Shown here: positions 27,085 through 37,274 of the stretch, one piece after another
Layout: the number at the start of each line of letters is the position of its first letter
Numbering within the stretch: position 1 is the stretch's first letter
NCBI RefSeq assembly: GCF_014192395.1
Contig: NZ_JACHXW010000014.1
Span: forward strand, 115,860-179,859
Reading direction: 5' to 3'
From: Paenibacillus endophyticus
GTDB taxonomy: Bacteria; Bacillota; Bacilli; Paenibacillales; Paenibacillaceae
DNA length: 64,000 nt
The notes under the pieces: model-generated
The model's database searches: none
What the model was told of the DNA's origin: nothing
Seen by the model: the letters and a program-made list of their open reading frames with translations, nothing else
Made by a program: the position numbers and the translations under genes

Positions 27085-29556
27085 CTAAATAGATTTCAGC
27101 GGATAATAGACAAATGAGTTCAACAACACATCTCCGCCTCTGCTGTAAAGAGATACTCCATTGCTTGACGAATCTGGGAAGATAAGATCGGTAATCACAA
27201 CCCGACCGTCATTCGCAAACACTTCGACAGAGCATTGGTCGACGAATATACGCAATTTCAACTGTTTTCCATCAGTCTGTACTTCAGCTCCGTGTTTGCA
27301 TGGAAACATTTCATGGAAGCTTGACTCCCCTGAACGGGTGCGGTCGATGTACAGAAAGCTTGACTCCGCCTCAAATCCGATTACTGTCTCCTCGCGATCG
27401 GATTGGCAGACTTTCAGTCCGAACTCCTTCACATCTTTCCACTCAACTTCTACTTCGATTTCGTAGGCGTTTCCGCTTAAACCGGCCAGCAAGCGATCAC
27501 CAGACAGCACGGTACCGGAAAGATTAGTTGCCGGCTCGCCGCGTAAACCGGTTAGTTCCTCAACCGGCTCTGAGATCAAACGAATGCCTTCCGAAGTTTG
27601 TGTCAAAGATAGGGAACGCGGAATTGTCATCGCGCTGCGCCATCCCGTGGTTGGTGTTTGGTTCGCATATTTCCAGTTGCTCATCCAGCCAATGAGAATA
27701 CGACGTCCATCTTCTTCACGCACATCGGACCAAGAGACTCCAGCATAATTGTCGCGTCCATAGTCCATCCATAATATCTCTTCCTGCTCCAGATCGCTTG
27801 TGAACGTAACCCCATCGAATTGACCAATAAAATATTGAGTGCGTGATCCTTCCGGGAATTCCGAATTATCGCCAATACTTACTATCAACACCCACTTTTT
27901 ATTCTCGCATTCACCGTCGACCGGCAGTTCAAACAGATCCGGGCATTCCCATACTCCCGCATGTGAACCCATTTTGGCTCCGAACTCGCTGGCAAACGTC
28001 CACTCCTTTAAGTTCGGGGATGTGTATATACGGACATGATCGTCAACTGCCAGCACCAACACCCAGCGATTTGTATCCGCATTCCAGAAAACCTTAGGAT
28101 CTCGGAAATCGATTAATTCGACATCGACCAAAACCGGGTTCCCCTCGTACATCGTCCACGTCCGGCCTTTGTCCGTGCTGTATGCAAGACTTTGACGCTG
28201 TCTCGGCCTCTCGGTGATTGTTTTTCCGTCGATAACGTAAGCGCCCTTCTCGTAGATGGTATTCGGGTACGTATCTGAATGCGTAAATACGGCGACAAGA
28301 CCAGCATTGCCTCCAAAGAAACCACTTGTATCGTTCCAATCGACGACAGCACTGCCTGAAAATATCATTCCGTTGTGATCCGGAGCGATCGCAATCGGCA
28401 AATGATCCCAGTTCACCAAATCCTTACTAACAGCATGTCCCCAGTGCATCGGTCCCCACTCATTTTTGTGAGGATAATATTGATAGAACAGATGATACTC
28501 ACCTTCATAATAAACAAGTCCATTCGGATCATTCAGCCATCCAGACGGAGGACTATAGTGAAATAGTGGACGGTACTTTTCATGGTTAGATTCTGAATTT
28601 GCCTTCATGATGAACTCTTCTACATCCGATAATGATGGCATCGCTAGAATTGCGCCTTTTCTTGTCGTGACCAGGGCTCCAACTGCGTTTGCAAATAGAG
28701 CCATAGACTTAATATTGTCTTCATTTAAATTATTTATCTGACAGTTTCTTTCCAACAACTGATACAGGAAACCTCCCAAAAATGCGTCTCCGGCACCTGT
28801 CGTATCTACGACATTCGCTGGAAAACCGGGAACGGACACCGCAATATCTCCTTTTCTTACAAAACAGCCTTTTTCCGCTCGCGTGACGAGTATAATACTG
28901 ACTCCGTATTGGAGGAATATTTGCTGAGAACCACTTTCCAGATCGTTTGTTCCAGTTATAAATTCAAGCTCTTCTTCCGAAATCTTTAGAACGTCCGCGA
29001 AAGTCAACCCGATCAGAATTTTCTCCTTGGCGTGCTCAAGGTTGTTCCATAACGGGATACGCAAATTCGGATCGAAAGAGACTATCTTTCCATTCGCCTT
29101 AGCAATCATTGCCGCCTTAATTGTCGCTACGGACGCAAGTTCGTCCGTCATGGATATGGAGCCAAAATGAAAAATTTTTGACTTCTCTACAATCGTATAA
29201 TTGACTTCCGAGGCGCTAAGAAGCATATCCGCTCCCGGATTTCGAACGAAGCTGAACGTACGGTCTCCTCTTTCGTCCAAGTGAACAAAGGCCAAAGTCG
29301 TGCTCGCATCATCCGTACTGACAACGCCTTTAATATTAATGCTGCAAGACTCCAGTGTCTCTTTCAAAAAGCTGCCAAACTGATCATTGCCTACTTTTCC
29401 GATGAATGCCGTTTTTTTGTCCCATTTCGACAATGCTGCAAGCACGTTGGCTGGCGCTCCGCCTGGATTCTGCTCGAACCTTGCGATGTTATCTCCGGTT
29501 GAATCTACTGGAGTAAAATCTATTAATACTTCCCCAAGTGACGTAACATCAAACAT
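27085..29556 (-). CDS. Fructokinase (PfkB family) fused to a GH32 beta-fructosidase
   Basis: 823 residues; ATG after GGGAGAGAA. Residues 1-315 are a ribokinase/PfkB kinase: GGAPANVLAALSKW at the sugar site, SFDPNLR, and DTTGAGDAFLGGF with the catalytic Asp. Residues about 325-823 are a complete GH32 enzyme: WLNDPNG with the nucleophile Asp, FRDPK, and WECPD with the acid/base Glu, then the C-terminal beta-sandwich. There is no signal peptide, so it is cytosolic. It would cleave an imported fructoside and phosphorylate the freed fructose on one polypeptide. The frame is continuous through the junction (about 310-330), so this is a true fusion rather than two genes. Confidence 0.93.
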   Translation of the reverse strand: MFDVTSLGEVLIDFTPVDSTGDNIARFEQNPGGAPANVLAALSKWDKKTAFIGKVGNDQFGSFLKETLESCSINIKGVVSTDDASTTLAFVHLDERGDRTFSFVRNPGADMLLSASEVNYTIVEKSKIFHFGSISMTDELASVATIKAAMIAKANGKIVSFDPNLRIPLWNNLEHAKEKILIGLTFADVLKISEEELEFITGTNDLESGSQQIFLQYGVSIILVTRAEKGCFVRKGDIAVSVPGFPANVVDTTGAGDAFLGGFLYQLLERNCQINNLNEDNIKSMALFANAVGALVTTRKGAILAMPSLSDVEEFIMKANSESNHEKYRPLFHYSPPSGWLNDPNGLVYYEGEYHLFYQYYPHKNEWGPMHWGHAVSKDLVNWDHLPIAIAPDHNGMIFSGSAVVDWNDTSGFFGGNAGLVAVFTHSDTYPNTIYEKGAYVIDGKTITERPRQRQSLAYSTDKGRTWTMYEGNPVLVDVELIDFRDPKVFWNADTNRWVLVLAVDDHVRIYTSPNLKEWTFASEFGAKMGSHAGVWECPDLFELPVDGECENKKWVLIVSIGDNSEFPEGSRTQYFIGQFDGVTFTSDLEQEEILWMDYGRDNYAGVSWSDVREEDGRRILIGWMSNWKYANQTPTTGWRSAMTIPRSLSLTQTSEGIRLISEPVEELTGLRGEPATNLSGTVLSGDRLLAGLSGNAYEIEVEVEWKDVKEFGLKVCQSDREETVIGFEAESSFLYIDRTRSGESSFHEMFPCKHGAEVQTDGKQLKLRIFVDQCSVEVFANDGRVVITDLIFPDSSSNGVSLYSRGGDVLLNSFVYYPLKSI

Positions 29557-29603
29557 TTCTCTCCCACCTACTCCTCTTGTTCTCTCTTGGATGACTTAAT
29601 CTT

Positions 29604-31868
29604 TCATTGATCATGGAAAACCGGTTTCATATTCCATATTTGGAGCGATTTGATTTGAATATCCTCATCTGAAAAAAGCTGGACTCCATCGGCATCTATG
29701 CGAGACGGATAAGTCCTGGTCGTTAGGCTTTTCAATCCATTCGCATATGTTTCGATCAGTGAACGGTCGACAAAAATTCGCAGGACCAATAGCTCTCCCC
29801 GCAAATCTAGTTCGCCTTCCTGAATGCCGGTCGTCCGCTCATTAGAGTCTAGTGTAGCGCGGCCACGGTCTACACCGAGTTTCTTATTAAATTTATCGTA
29901 ATATAGTTTCGTTTCCTCTTCACCCTCTGGTGATCTACGCACGGACACACCATAACAGTTTGCGAGCCCAGCATTGAAAGAAATGTCTATTTCCAGCATA
30001 GTGCCATGTATATCTTGCAAGCGACGATTTGCTTCTTCCAACGACACATCTGACAGTTGAAGCAGAAGAGAATCGCGTAATTGCTTCATTTCGCCGATTG
30101 GCTCCACTCCAAGTCGACCATCTGCCCGTAAGCTTAAAGAAACCGGCATCCCCGCGTCATGTGCCCATCCGCTGTCGTATTCTAGCTCATGCGTCCGTTC
30201 TCCCTGGGCTATCGTGAACAGTAACGATCTTCCCGTGACCGGATCGACCATGCCGCTCGGTCCTGAGAAGTGATAGTCATCAACATCAAGTTGCTGCGGC
30301 TCTTCATTGTCCGGAATGAATCGTATGTTTTCGCTATCATACGTTCCTATCCAATAGTGTACGACCATCTTCGCGCCGACTCCCCACGGACTAAATACAA
30401 AGATGTGTTTGCCCGTTTCTTGTCCGTCACGTTTCAACGGCAGCAGTACCGGCAGTTCCCACCCCGTTCCCAAATGAGGGTACTTCGTATAATCGCTTAA
30501 GAAGAATTGGCCTTTGTATTCCCATGTCTCCAAGTTTTCTGAAACATAGACAAATGCCGTTCCGCCCCGTTCGACAATACCGCCTCCGACCAGCATAATC
30601 CAGCGACCCTCTTCCTTCCATACGAACGGATCTCGAAACATCCCGGGCAGCACTCCGTCGTCTGTCGGTTGCGTAACAAGCGGCATCTGTCTTTTCTTCC
30701 ACCGAATCAATTCCGGATCGCCGTCTTCCGAAAATGTGCTCCTTGCTAACGCCACACATTGATCGGGATATCTGGTTAAATCCCCTGCCGTATAAAATAA
30801 AGCAGGTATTCCATTTTCGTCCAGTGCAGCGCTGCCCGACCATATACCGTCCGAATCAATACCAGGTTCGGGGGCAAGTGCTAATGGCAAGTCCCGCCAT
30901 CGAACCAAATCCTCGCTTACCCAATGACCCCAATGGATCGATCCCCAGAATGGACCTCTCGGATTTGCTTGATAAAACAAATGATAACGACCATTAAAAT
31001 AAATTGGAGCATGAGGCTCGTTCATCCAATGCCCAGGAGGATTCAGATGAAACTGGGGCCGATGTCGGTCCTGCTTGAAGCGCTCGCGCGGGATCATCAG
31101 ATCTTGGATCGAAATTTCAGGCAGTTTTCCATCGTAAGGTTCCAGAGCATCCCGATAAAGACAGCTTATTTCTTCCCCGCTCAAACTTTTGGAATGGATT
31201 TGGACTTCATCCATAAGTCCGTCGAAATGATTCTTGATGAAAGGCTCTGCCAAAACAACTTCCTCGTTATGGCGCCCAATGAGCAAATCCGTCTCGCTAG
31301 GTGAAATGTTCGCTGTTACGGAAACCTTACGACTAGCCGCTTCTTCCCCATTTAGATATAGCTTTAACATGCCGTTTCCTTTATCGTATACGGCAACCAC
31401 GAAAGACCACCGATTTTTCGGAATTGGCTTGTCGTGGCACCAGACTTCGATCCATTCCTTGTCAATACCCAGCTGCAAAGACCAGGAACCGTGTTGGTAC
31501 AGCCCGAATAGGTAACCCTGCGCTTGTTCTCTGTTGTGCTGATTCACAATAGCGCACAGCCTTTGCTCATTATCGAGATCATAAGTTCTAGGCGCAATCC
31601 ACGCGGTGATCGTCAGACCGTCAGTCGGTTTCTCTACATCGACAGACGAACGGCGGATATATGTGGAATAACCATCGAACGACAAGGCGGTTCCAGATAT
31701 CCCCTGATGCCACCCAGGTTGCTGCGGCGGCCCAAACCTTCCCTTTCCAAGAGCATATTCAATCTTGTCTTCTTTATTCGAAGCCGCGTCTCTTGTCAAG
31801 TTTCCAGAGCCTTCATCAAACGACCAGCTAGCGATGAAAGATCGATTTCGTTGATTCGAGTATTGCAT
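29604..31868 (-). CDS. Cytosolic LamG-GH32 protein with WMNEPH variant motif
   Basis: About 754 residues from the ATG at 31868, which follows GGGAGTGGAGAG; an in-frame TTG at 31910 is less likely. No signal peptide. A LamG domain (about 15-245) is followed by a GH32 domain. At the nucleophile position the motif is GHWMNEPHAP instead of WMNDPNG. The transition-state motif FRDPF and the acid/base Glu in GWELPVLLPL are kept. The same variant appears in the proteins at 37336 and 58254, so it defines a subfamily. It lies 47 bp from the fructokinase-GH32 gene in the importer operon 35547-27085. Confidence 0.88.
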   Translation of the reverse strand: MQYSNQRNRSFIASWSFDEGSGNLTRDAASNKEDKIEYALGKGRFGPPQQPGWHQGISGTALSFDGYSTYIRRSSVDVEKPTDGLTITAWIAPRTYDLDNEQRLCAIVNQHNREQAQGYLFGLYQHGSWSLQLGIDKEWIEVWCHDKPIPKNRWSFVVAVYDKGNGMLKLYLNGEEAASRKVSVTANISPSETDLLIGRHNEEVVLAEPFIKNHFDGLMDEVQIHSKSLSGEEISCLYRDALEPYDGKLPEISIQDLMIPRERFKQDRHRPQFHLNPPGHWMNEPHAPIYFNGRYHLFYQANPRGPFWGSIHWGHWVSEDLVRWRDLPLALAPEPGIDSDGIWSGSAALDENGIPALFYTAGDLTRYPDQCVALARSTFSEDGDPELIRWKKRQMPLVTQPTDDGVLPGMFRDPFVWKEEGRWIMLVGGGIVERGGTAFVYVSENLETWEYKGQFFLSDYTKYPHLGTGWELPVLLPLKRDGQETGKHIFVFSPWGVGAKMVVHYWIGTYDSENIRFIPDNEEPQQLDVDDYHFSGPSGMVDPVTGRSLLFTIAQGERTHELEYDSGWAHDAGMPVSLSLRADGRLGVEPIGEMKQLRDSLLLQLSDVSLEEANRRLQDIHGTMLEIDISFNAGLANCYGVSVRRSPEGEEETKLYYDKFNKKLGVDRGRATLDSNERTTGIQEGELDLRGELLVLRIFVDRSLIETYANGLKSLTTRTYPSRIDADGVQLFSDEDIQIKSLQIWNMKPVFHDQ

Positions 31869-31956
31869 CTCTCCACTCCCATCCTTTTTCCATTCTCTTT
31901 GAGGAAACAAGCCGGAACTGTTGTGCGTTCCGGCCTGCTTTCGTGCTTATATCAGA

Positions 31957-33618
31957 TTATTTCTGTGCAGCAACATAACGGTCGTAACCGGATTGGTGGG
32001 CTTTAAGCAATTCTTCAACGCCCATCTTCTTCAAAGTTGCTTGGAATTCTTCCCATTCTTTTTCTACACCGCCGCTGAGCAGCCATTTAGCGCGCATTTT
32101 GTTGATGTAGGCGGAAATATCCGGCTTCAGACGATCAATGACTTCCAATTCTTCTGGATTGAAGAAGAGATTAGGGAATTTTTCGGCTTGCATTTGCGGT
32201 ACGTAATACTTAACGCTGTCATTAATTCGGTCTTGAGCGCGCGGTTCAACATAAGCAACTGTATCCTCCATTTCGGATAGGAGAAGACCGATACCGTTGG
32301 TGATTGCCGTTTTTTGCTTGAGCTCACCCGGATTCTCTACCACCTTCTGGATTAGCTTCCCGCTGGCGTCTTTATCAAACCAAACGCCGAGAGGACCGAA
32401 GCGAGTTTGGGCAGACATTGTAGGCTCAAAGAAGGAATCCAGCCATGCCGCCGTAATTTCCGGGGATTTGTTGTCTTTTGTGATAGCTGCGCCATCGCGG
32501 CCTAGACCGCCGCCGCTGTTCCATTTGACGACCATGTCTTTGAACGGAGGCACAATGACCCAATGTTCGCTTCTTTCAGGACCGACAACATCGTTTTTGT
32601 CCCACCAGATCATAGCGCCGATCGTCTCGTCCTCTGTTTTTCCTCTCGCAAAGTACGTATCATAGTCATGCGTAAAGGCATCCAGGTCAACCAAACCTTC
32701 TTTGAACCAATTGCTCAGATAAGATACCGCTTGTTTGAAGCCTTCTTGCTGAGCGGAGATGGTGACTTTACCGTTATCCACGTTAAGGTGATCGATATAT
32801 GTCGGGTTGTTCGGACGATGTGTCTTGTCCGGCACGCCGAATGCTCCGAACAGAACGCCGATATCGCCTGTCCAGAAATTATCGATATACGTCAGCGGAA
32901 TTTCGTCCGCCTTTCCGTTACCGTTTGGATCTTGCTTTTTGAATGCTTGCAATACTGTCGTAAACTCGTCAATCGTCGTCGGGATCTGAAGTTTCAACTT
33001 GTCTAGCCAATCTTTATTGATGTACAGGAAGTCCGGATTCGCACCGATCTCTTCCTGTCCTGACCCGATTTCCTCACCGTGTGGCAGGGCGTAGATATTG
33101 CCGTCAGGGGCCATGATCGACGCTTTGATATCCGGCCTGTTATCTAAAATCGATTTCAGATTCGGCATATGATTTTCGATCAGGTCGTTCAGAGGAATGA
33201 GGGTGCCTTCTTGGCCATATCTAACCAACTCAGTATCCGAGAAACGGCCGCTAAAGAAGAAGTCAGGGAGACTTCCGCTCGCCAGCAGCAAATTGCGTTT
33301 CTCGATAAAGTCGTTGTCTACTGTCGTCTCCCATTCGATGTGAACGTTCGTATTTTTTTCAAGCTCTTGGAGAAGCGGCTGCTCGTTGAAGTCGCTTGGA
33401 GCAAGAACAGGGCGGTGCGCGGACGCCTTCAAAGTGATTTTTTCTTTTAGCGGGAATTGGCTACCGTTTGTCGTTTCGGATGCCGGTGCGCTTGCAGACG
33501 GTTCGGTATTGGTACTTGCCGAAGGTGATTCATTGTTACCACCGTTGCCGCTGCATGCTGATAGAACCGTTGTTAAGCTTACGATGACTGCCAATGTAAT
33601 GGATGACTTTCTTTTCAT
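31957..33618 (-). CDS. Large extracellular sugar-binding lipoprotein, LplA type
   Basis: 553 residues, longer than the binding protein at 3989 and typical of the LplA/YtcQ class that pairs with LplB/YtcP permeases. The signal ends in a lipobox-like VLSAC (Cys 22), followed by a Ser/Asn/Pro/Thr-rich linker. The mature part carries GNIYALPHGE, DFLYINKDWLDKL and NGNGKADEIPLTY, characteristic of the family. It should deliver an oligosaccharide to the permeases at 33738 and 34648. Confidence 0.93.
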   Translation of the reverse strand: MKRKSSITLAVIVSLTTVLSACSGNGGNNESPSASTNTEPSASAPASETTNGSQFPLKEKITLKASAHRPVLAPSDFNEQPLLQELEKNTNVHIEWETTVDNDFIEKRNLLLASGSLPDFFFSGRFSDTELVRYGQEGTLIPLNDLIENHMPNLKSILDNRPDIKASIMAPDGNIYALPHGEEIGSGQEEIGANPDFLYINKDWLDKLKLQIPTTIDEFTTVLQAFKKQDPNGNGKADEIPLTYIDNFWTGDIGVLFGAFGVPDKTHRPNNPTYIDHLNVDNGKVTISAQQEGFKQAVSYLSNWFKEGLVDLDAFTHDYDTYFARGKTEDETIGAMIWWDKNDVVGPERSEHWVIVPPFKDMVVKWNSGGGLGRDGAAITKDNKSPEITAAWLDSFFEPTMSAQTRFGPLGVWFDKDASGKLIQKVVENPGELKQKTAITNGIGLLLSEMEDTVAYVEPRAQDRINDSVKYYVPQMQAEKFPNLFFNPEELEVIDRLKPDISAYINKMRAKWLLSGGVEKEWEEFQATLKKMGVEELLKAHQSGYDRYVAAQK

Positions 33619-33737
33619 TTGTACAGAAACCTCCCTTTAATTGCTTGCATATCAGTAAGAACTGGCCCTGCCATTGGTCCACGGTTTCCTCCGAGGCACG
33701 AATCACCTCCTTATTTAAATTTGGTGTAGATTCGCTC

Positions 33738-34628
33738 TTAGCCTTTAACAGACCCGATGAACACCCCTTGTACAAAATAACGTTGCAAGAACGGGTAAAG
33801 GATTAAAAGCGGAAGCGCTGCGACAATAATAACGCCGTATTTGATTAAACCAACAATCCGCTGCTGCTCGACTGCCGACTGAATGTCCGACAACAGGTTA
33901 CCCGTAGGCTGGTTTTGAATCAGTATATTTCTCAAAATCAATTGCAGCGGATATGTCGCTTCGTCTTTCAGATAAATCAAAGCGTCGAAAAATCCATTCC
34001 ACTGCTTTACGATCGCAAATAGGGCAAGAACGGCAATGATCGGTTTTGATAACGGAAGCACAAAGCTCCAGATATATCGCATATTCGTACATCCGTCCAT
34101 ACTCGCCGATTCTCTTATTTCCTCAGGAAGACCTTGGAAGAAAGTTCTCGCAATAATGATGACGAAGGCATCGAGTGCAGGAAGTAAAACTACCGGCCAT
34201 ATGGTATCCATTAAATGCATGTTCCGCATAAGCAAATAGGTTGGAATCAGTCCACCGTTAAAAAACAATGTGACCGCAAAAAAGAGCATGAATGCGTTTC
34301 GGCCATAAAAATCTTTTCGTGACAAAGGGTAGGCCGCCATGATGGCAAGCGATGTACCGATGAACGCTGAGAGAACTGCGTAAAGAAGAGAATTTCGATA
34401 CCCAAGCCAGATCGCTCCATCATTGAATATCCGCTGATAGCCCTCGAATGTGATACCCTGCGGTATCAACCACACATCACCTGTACCGACACGATTCGGA
34501 TCACTGAAAGATGCGATCAGAATAAAATAAAGCGGATACAGGATCATAAGCATAAATCCGATGAGTAGTGTATAGTTGACGACATCGAAAAGTACGTCTC
34601 CGGTCGTTTTTCTTTTTATGCTAATCAT
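33738..34628 (-). CDS. lplC: Carbohydrate ABC transporter permease, YtcP/LplC type
   Basis: About 296 residues from ATG 34628; the frame extends upstream to 34667, but the ATG with AGGAG before it avoids overlap with the preceding gene. Six membrane segments and the EAA loop IRESASMDGCTNMRYIWSFVLP identify the second permease of an LplABC-like importer. The C-terminus ends in RYFVQGVFIGSVKG, typical of this family. Symbol given by family resemblance only. Confidence 0.9.
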   Translation of the reverse strand: MISIKRKTTGDVLFDVVNYTLLIGFMLMILYPLYFILIASFSDPNRVGTGDVWLIPQGITFEGYQRIFNDGAIWLGYRNSLLYAVLSAFIGTSLAIMAAYPLSRKDFYGRNAFMLFFAVTLFFNGGLIPTYLLMRNMHLMDTIWPVVLLPALDAFVIIIARTFFQGLPEEIRESASMDGCTNMRYIWSFVLPLSKPIIAVLALFAIVKQWNGFFDALIYLKDEATYPLQLILRNILIQNQPTGNLLSDIQSAVEQQRIVGLIKYGVIIVAALPLLILYPFLQRYFVQGVFIGSVKG

Positions 34629-34647
34629 TTTTCTACTCTCTCCTCTT

Positions 34648-35547
34648 CTAGAACAAGCCGTTTCCACTCATTTTTTTAACTGTCCTGTTAACAATAAATA
34701 GCAGAACCAAGTTAATGACAGCATTAAACAAACCAATCGCCGCTGAGAAACTATATTGTGCCCTCTGAATTCCTATTTTGTACACATAAGTAGGAATGAT
34801 CTCCGAAGCATCTACGTTAATATCCGTTTGCATTAGGAACGCTTTTTCGAAACCTATGTTCATCAAATTTCCGACAGCAAGTATAAACAATACTGCGATG
34901 GTTGGCATAAGGCCCGGAAGATCAATATGCAGAACTCTTTTCCATTTACTAGCTCCGTCGACGACTGCCGCTTCGTGTAAATGGGGATCAATTGCAGCCA
35001 ACGCGGCCAAATAGATAATGGATGAAAAACCGGTCGTCTGCCATACTTCGGTAAAAACGTAGATTGGCCTGAACCATTCTGAATCTGCCATGAACATAAC
35101 CGGCTCTCCGCCGAACCCCTTTATAATATGGTTAACGAGACCACTGTTTGGGGAGAGGAACACGAACACCATGCCTACTAAAACGACAGTAGAGATAAAA
35201 TAAGGGGCATAGATGGACGTTTGCATGAATTTTTTAAATCTTTGATGCTTAACTTGATTCAGCATCAGAGCAATGATTATCGGAATCGGGAATGCAATAA
35301 CAAGCAGGAGTACGCTTAAGTAAACGGTATTAGTGAGAACCTGCTCGAAATTGTAAGAATTGAAGAACCTGACAAAATGATCGAATCCCACCCAAGGACT
35401 GTCCCATATCCCTTTGGCGGCGGAGAAATCTTTGAATGCAATTTGGACCCCGTACATGGGCAAATAGCGAAAAATGATAAAATAAGCCACGGGAAGCAAC
35501 ATTAACAAATATAATTCCCAGTTAACCAGAATTCGTTTCATACGCAT
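34648..35547 (-). CDS. lplB: Carbohydrate ABC transporter permease, LplB type
   Basis: 299 residues; ATG after TAGGAGG. LYLLMLLPVAYFIIFRYLPMYGVQIAFKDF opens the first membrane region (written here only in part as landmark), and the EAA loop is HEAAVVDGASKWKRVLHIDLP. It is the first gene of the importer operon and lies immediately downstream of the 24-bp palindromic operator at 35574-35597. Symbol given by family resemblance only. Confidence 0.9.
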   Translation of the reverse strand: MRMKRILVNWELYLLMLLPVAYFIIFRYLPMYGVQIAFKDFSAAKGIWDSPWVGFDHFVRFFNSYNFEQVLTNTVYLSVLLLVIAFPIPIIIALMLNQVKHQRFKKFMQTSIYAPYFISTVVLVGMVFVFLSPNSGLVNHIIKGFGGEPVMFMADSEWFRPIYVFTEVWQTTGFSSIIYLAALAAIDPHLHEAAVVDGASKWKRVLHIDLPGLMPTIAVLFILAVGNLMNIGFEKAFLMQTDINVDASEIIPTYVYKIGIQRAQYSFSAAIGLFNAVINLVLLFIVNRTVKKMSGNGLF

Positions 35548-35573
35548 TGCAAATTCCTCCTATTACTTATAAC

Positions 35574-35597
35574 AAAAACGTTTACGTAAACGTTTTT
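35574..35597 (-). promoter_or_regulatory. 24-bp perfect palindrome, LacI operator of the second importer operon
   Basis: AAAAACGTTTAC at 35574-35585 is followed directly by its exact reverse complement. It lies 27 bp upstream of the lplB-like start. The ACGTTTACGTAAACGT core recurs at 36664, 42900, 47201 and 57834, with a shorter GTAAACGTTTAC copy at 57656. Confidence 0.88.
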
Positions 35598-35607
35598 ATT
35601 TCGCGGT

Positions 35608-35645
35608 AAAAAAAATGCTAGCTTATCTTGCTAATCAAGCTAGCA
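35608..35645 (-). terminator. Rho-independent terminator of the LacI gene
   Basis: TGCTAGCTT (35616-35624) pairs with AAGCTAGCA (35637-35645). On the minus strand the stem is followed by eight T residues (35608-35615). The TAG stop of the regulator gene lies inside the stem, separating it from the importer operon. Confidence 0.9.
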
Positions 35646-36647
35646 CGACTCTCTCATAATCAAAGTTGTCGGTAATCGGTACTCATTACTTTGTTGCACA
35701 TCTGGATTTTCTATTCTTTGTATCATCACTTCTGCCGCTTTCACGCCTATTTCAAAAGACGGCTGACGGATAACCGATAGCGGCGGCATCGTAATCTTCG
35801 TCCAATCATAGTCGTCAAACCCGATTACAGCGAGCTCATCCGGAATTCTAATCTTAAGCTCTTGCAAGCAAGCAACGACTCCCATGGTCAATACATTATT
35901 AGCGACGAACAGAGCCGTGATGTCGGCGGAAGCAAGAAGTTCCTTCGCGCAATTATAACCGCTCTCAAAGTTTGCCGGCACTTCTCTTACAATCGACTGA
36001 TCGAATTCGATACCGCAATTAGATAACGCTTTCTTATAACCTTCCATTCGTTCATTGCTCGTGGAAATCCCTAATGAACCGGTTATAAGACCTATTTTCC
36101 TGTGCCCTTTATCGAGCAGCGTTTGAACCGCATTCAGCGATCCCCCGAAACCGTCAGCCAGTACGAAATCACCGTGGTAGCCCACAGGCCTGCGGTCGAT
36201 AAAGACGACCGGATACCGGGAGTTTACCGTATCGTCCAAATAACCCACATCATCCGCGATGGAAGCAATGATTAGCCCATCGATGAGTTTTGAATTAAAT
36301 AACTTGATCTGCTCTATCTCTTCTTCCAGCTCTTCCGTCGAGTTGTTACTGAGCAACACCTGGTAACCGTACCGTCTTAGTGTCTTCTGAATTCCTTGCG
36401 CGACAGTCATAAAGAAAAAATTCGAGGTATCCGAAGGAAGAACAGGAACAATTAGGCCAATCGTATTAGACTTCTGGCTCCTTAAGCTTTGAGCGACTGC
36501 ATTAATGCGGAAATCCAGCAGTTTCATAGCTTCGTACACTTTCGCCTTTGTTTTTTCGGAAACGTACCTGGTATTGTTAACCACGTGAGAGACGGTTGCA
36601 ATGGATACTCCAGCTGCCTCGGCTACTTCTTTAATCCCAACTTTCAC
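35640..36647 (-). CDS. LacI-family regulator of the fructan regulon
   Basis: About 335 residues. I prefer the GTG at 36647, which follows GGTGGGG by eight bases, over the in-frame GTG at 36659. The helix-turn-helix is VGIKEVAEAAGVSIATVSHVV, and the sensor domain ends with GFDDYDWTKITMPPLSVIRQP. Its own promoter contains a near-copy of the palindromic operator (36664-36687), and an exact one lies in front of the neighbouring importer operon. It is therefore the best candidate to bind all ACGTTTACGTAAACGT sites in the window. Confidence 0.92.
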   Translation of the reverse strand: MKVGIKEVAEAAGVSIATVSHVVNNTRYVSEKTKAKVYEAMKLLDFRINAVAQSLRSQKSNTIGLIVPVLPSDTSNFFFMTVAQGIQKTLRRYGYQVLLSNNSTEELEEEIEQIKLFNSKLIDGLIIASIADDVGYLDDTVNSRYPVVFIDRRPVGYHGDFVLADGFGGSLNAVQTLLDKGHRKIGLITGSLGISTSNERMEGYKKALSNCGIEFDQSIVREVPANFESGYNCAKELLASADITALFVANNVLTMGVVACLQELKIRIPDELAVIGFDDYDWTKITMPPLSVIRQPSFEIGVKAAEVMIQRIENPDVQQSNEYRLPTTLIMRESC

Positions 36648-36663
36648 TCGTTTCCCCACCCAT

Positions 36664-36687
36664 AAAATCGTTTACGTAATCGTTTTT
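36664..36687 (-). promoter_or_regulatory. Palindromic operator at the LacI promoter
   Basis: AAAATCGTTTAC followed by GTAATCGTTTTT; the same 24-bp architecture as 35574-35597 with symmetric ACG-to-TCG and CGT-to-CGA type changes. It lies 17-40 bp upstream of the chosen GTG, consistent with autoregulation. Confidence 0.75.
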
Positions 36688-37274
36688 ATTTACTTATTAT
36701 ATGCGCTTTCATTTATTCTGTCAACATTGATTCGTTCATATTGTTGTTCTTCTGAGATCATATCATCCCCTAACTTTACTGAGATAAGCCGCTATGGGAC
36801 AGGAGACAATTACATTGATCAATAATGAATTAAAGAAGCTAAAAGTATTGGGGAAATCATCGATGGACATATGACAAACAACGAAGGAGCTATTGCGCTG
36901 GAGATTTCCAACCGGCCATTATTCCGGTCCTAATCTCTACGTTTTGACGCTGAATACAACCACAAAAGAAAAGGCGAGTTATGCGCCCCAACGCAAACCC
37001 GCCGAAAATAATCTTTGGAAACCACAAATGAAAACAACATCACTAACCGTAATACAAAGCACAAATCCTTTCAAGATTGCTATGTATGCACAACGCAACC
37101 TTTTCTTCAGAGGCCTTCTGGTGAGGATGCCCATACTCTAACAGTGACATTTTCACAGACAATAGACTCATTGATTCATTTATGTTGCTTCTTATTGCAG
37201 TTATCCCCCCTGATCATTCGCCAAATTGTTTATAAAGTGCCTTCCTATTACATCTACATTTATTAAGATTAAAT
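36688..37274. other. Gene-poor region
   Basis: 587 bp between the LacI promoter and the terminator of the secreted GH32 gene. I see no supported gene. A short plus-strand reading at about 36832-36930 (EAKSIGEIIDGHMTNNEGAI) looks protein-like but has no start, ribosome binding site or homologue that I recognise, so it may be a gene scrap. Confidence 0.4.

Noticed and set aside
36893..37266. Two plus-strand open frames of about 80 codons
   Set aside because: No ribosome binding site, no recognisable motif, and composition is unlike the neighbours. Probably chance frames in a gene-poor gap.
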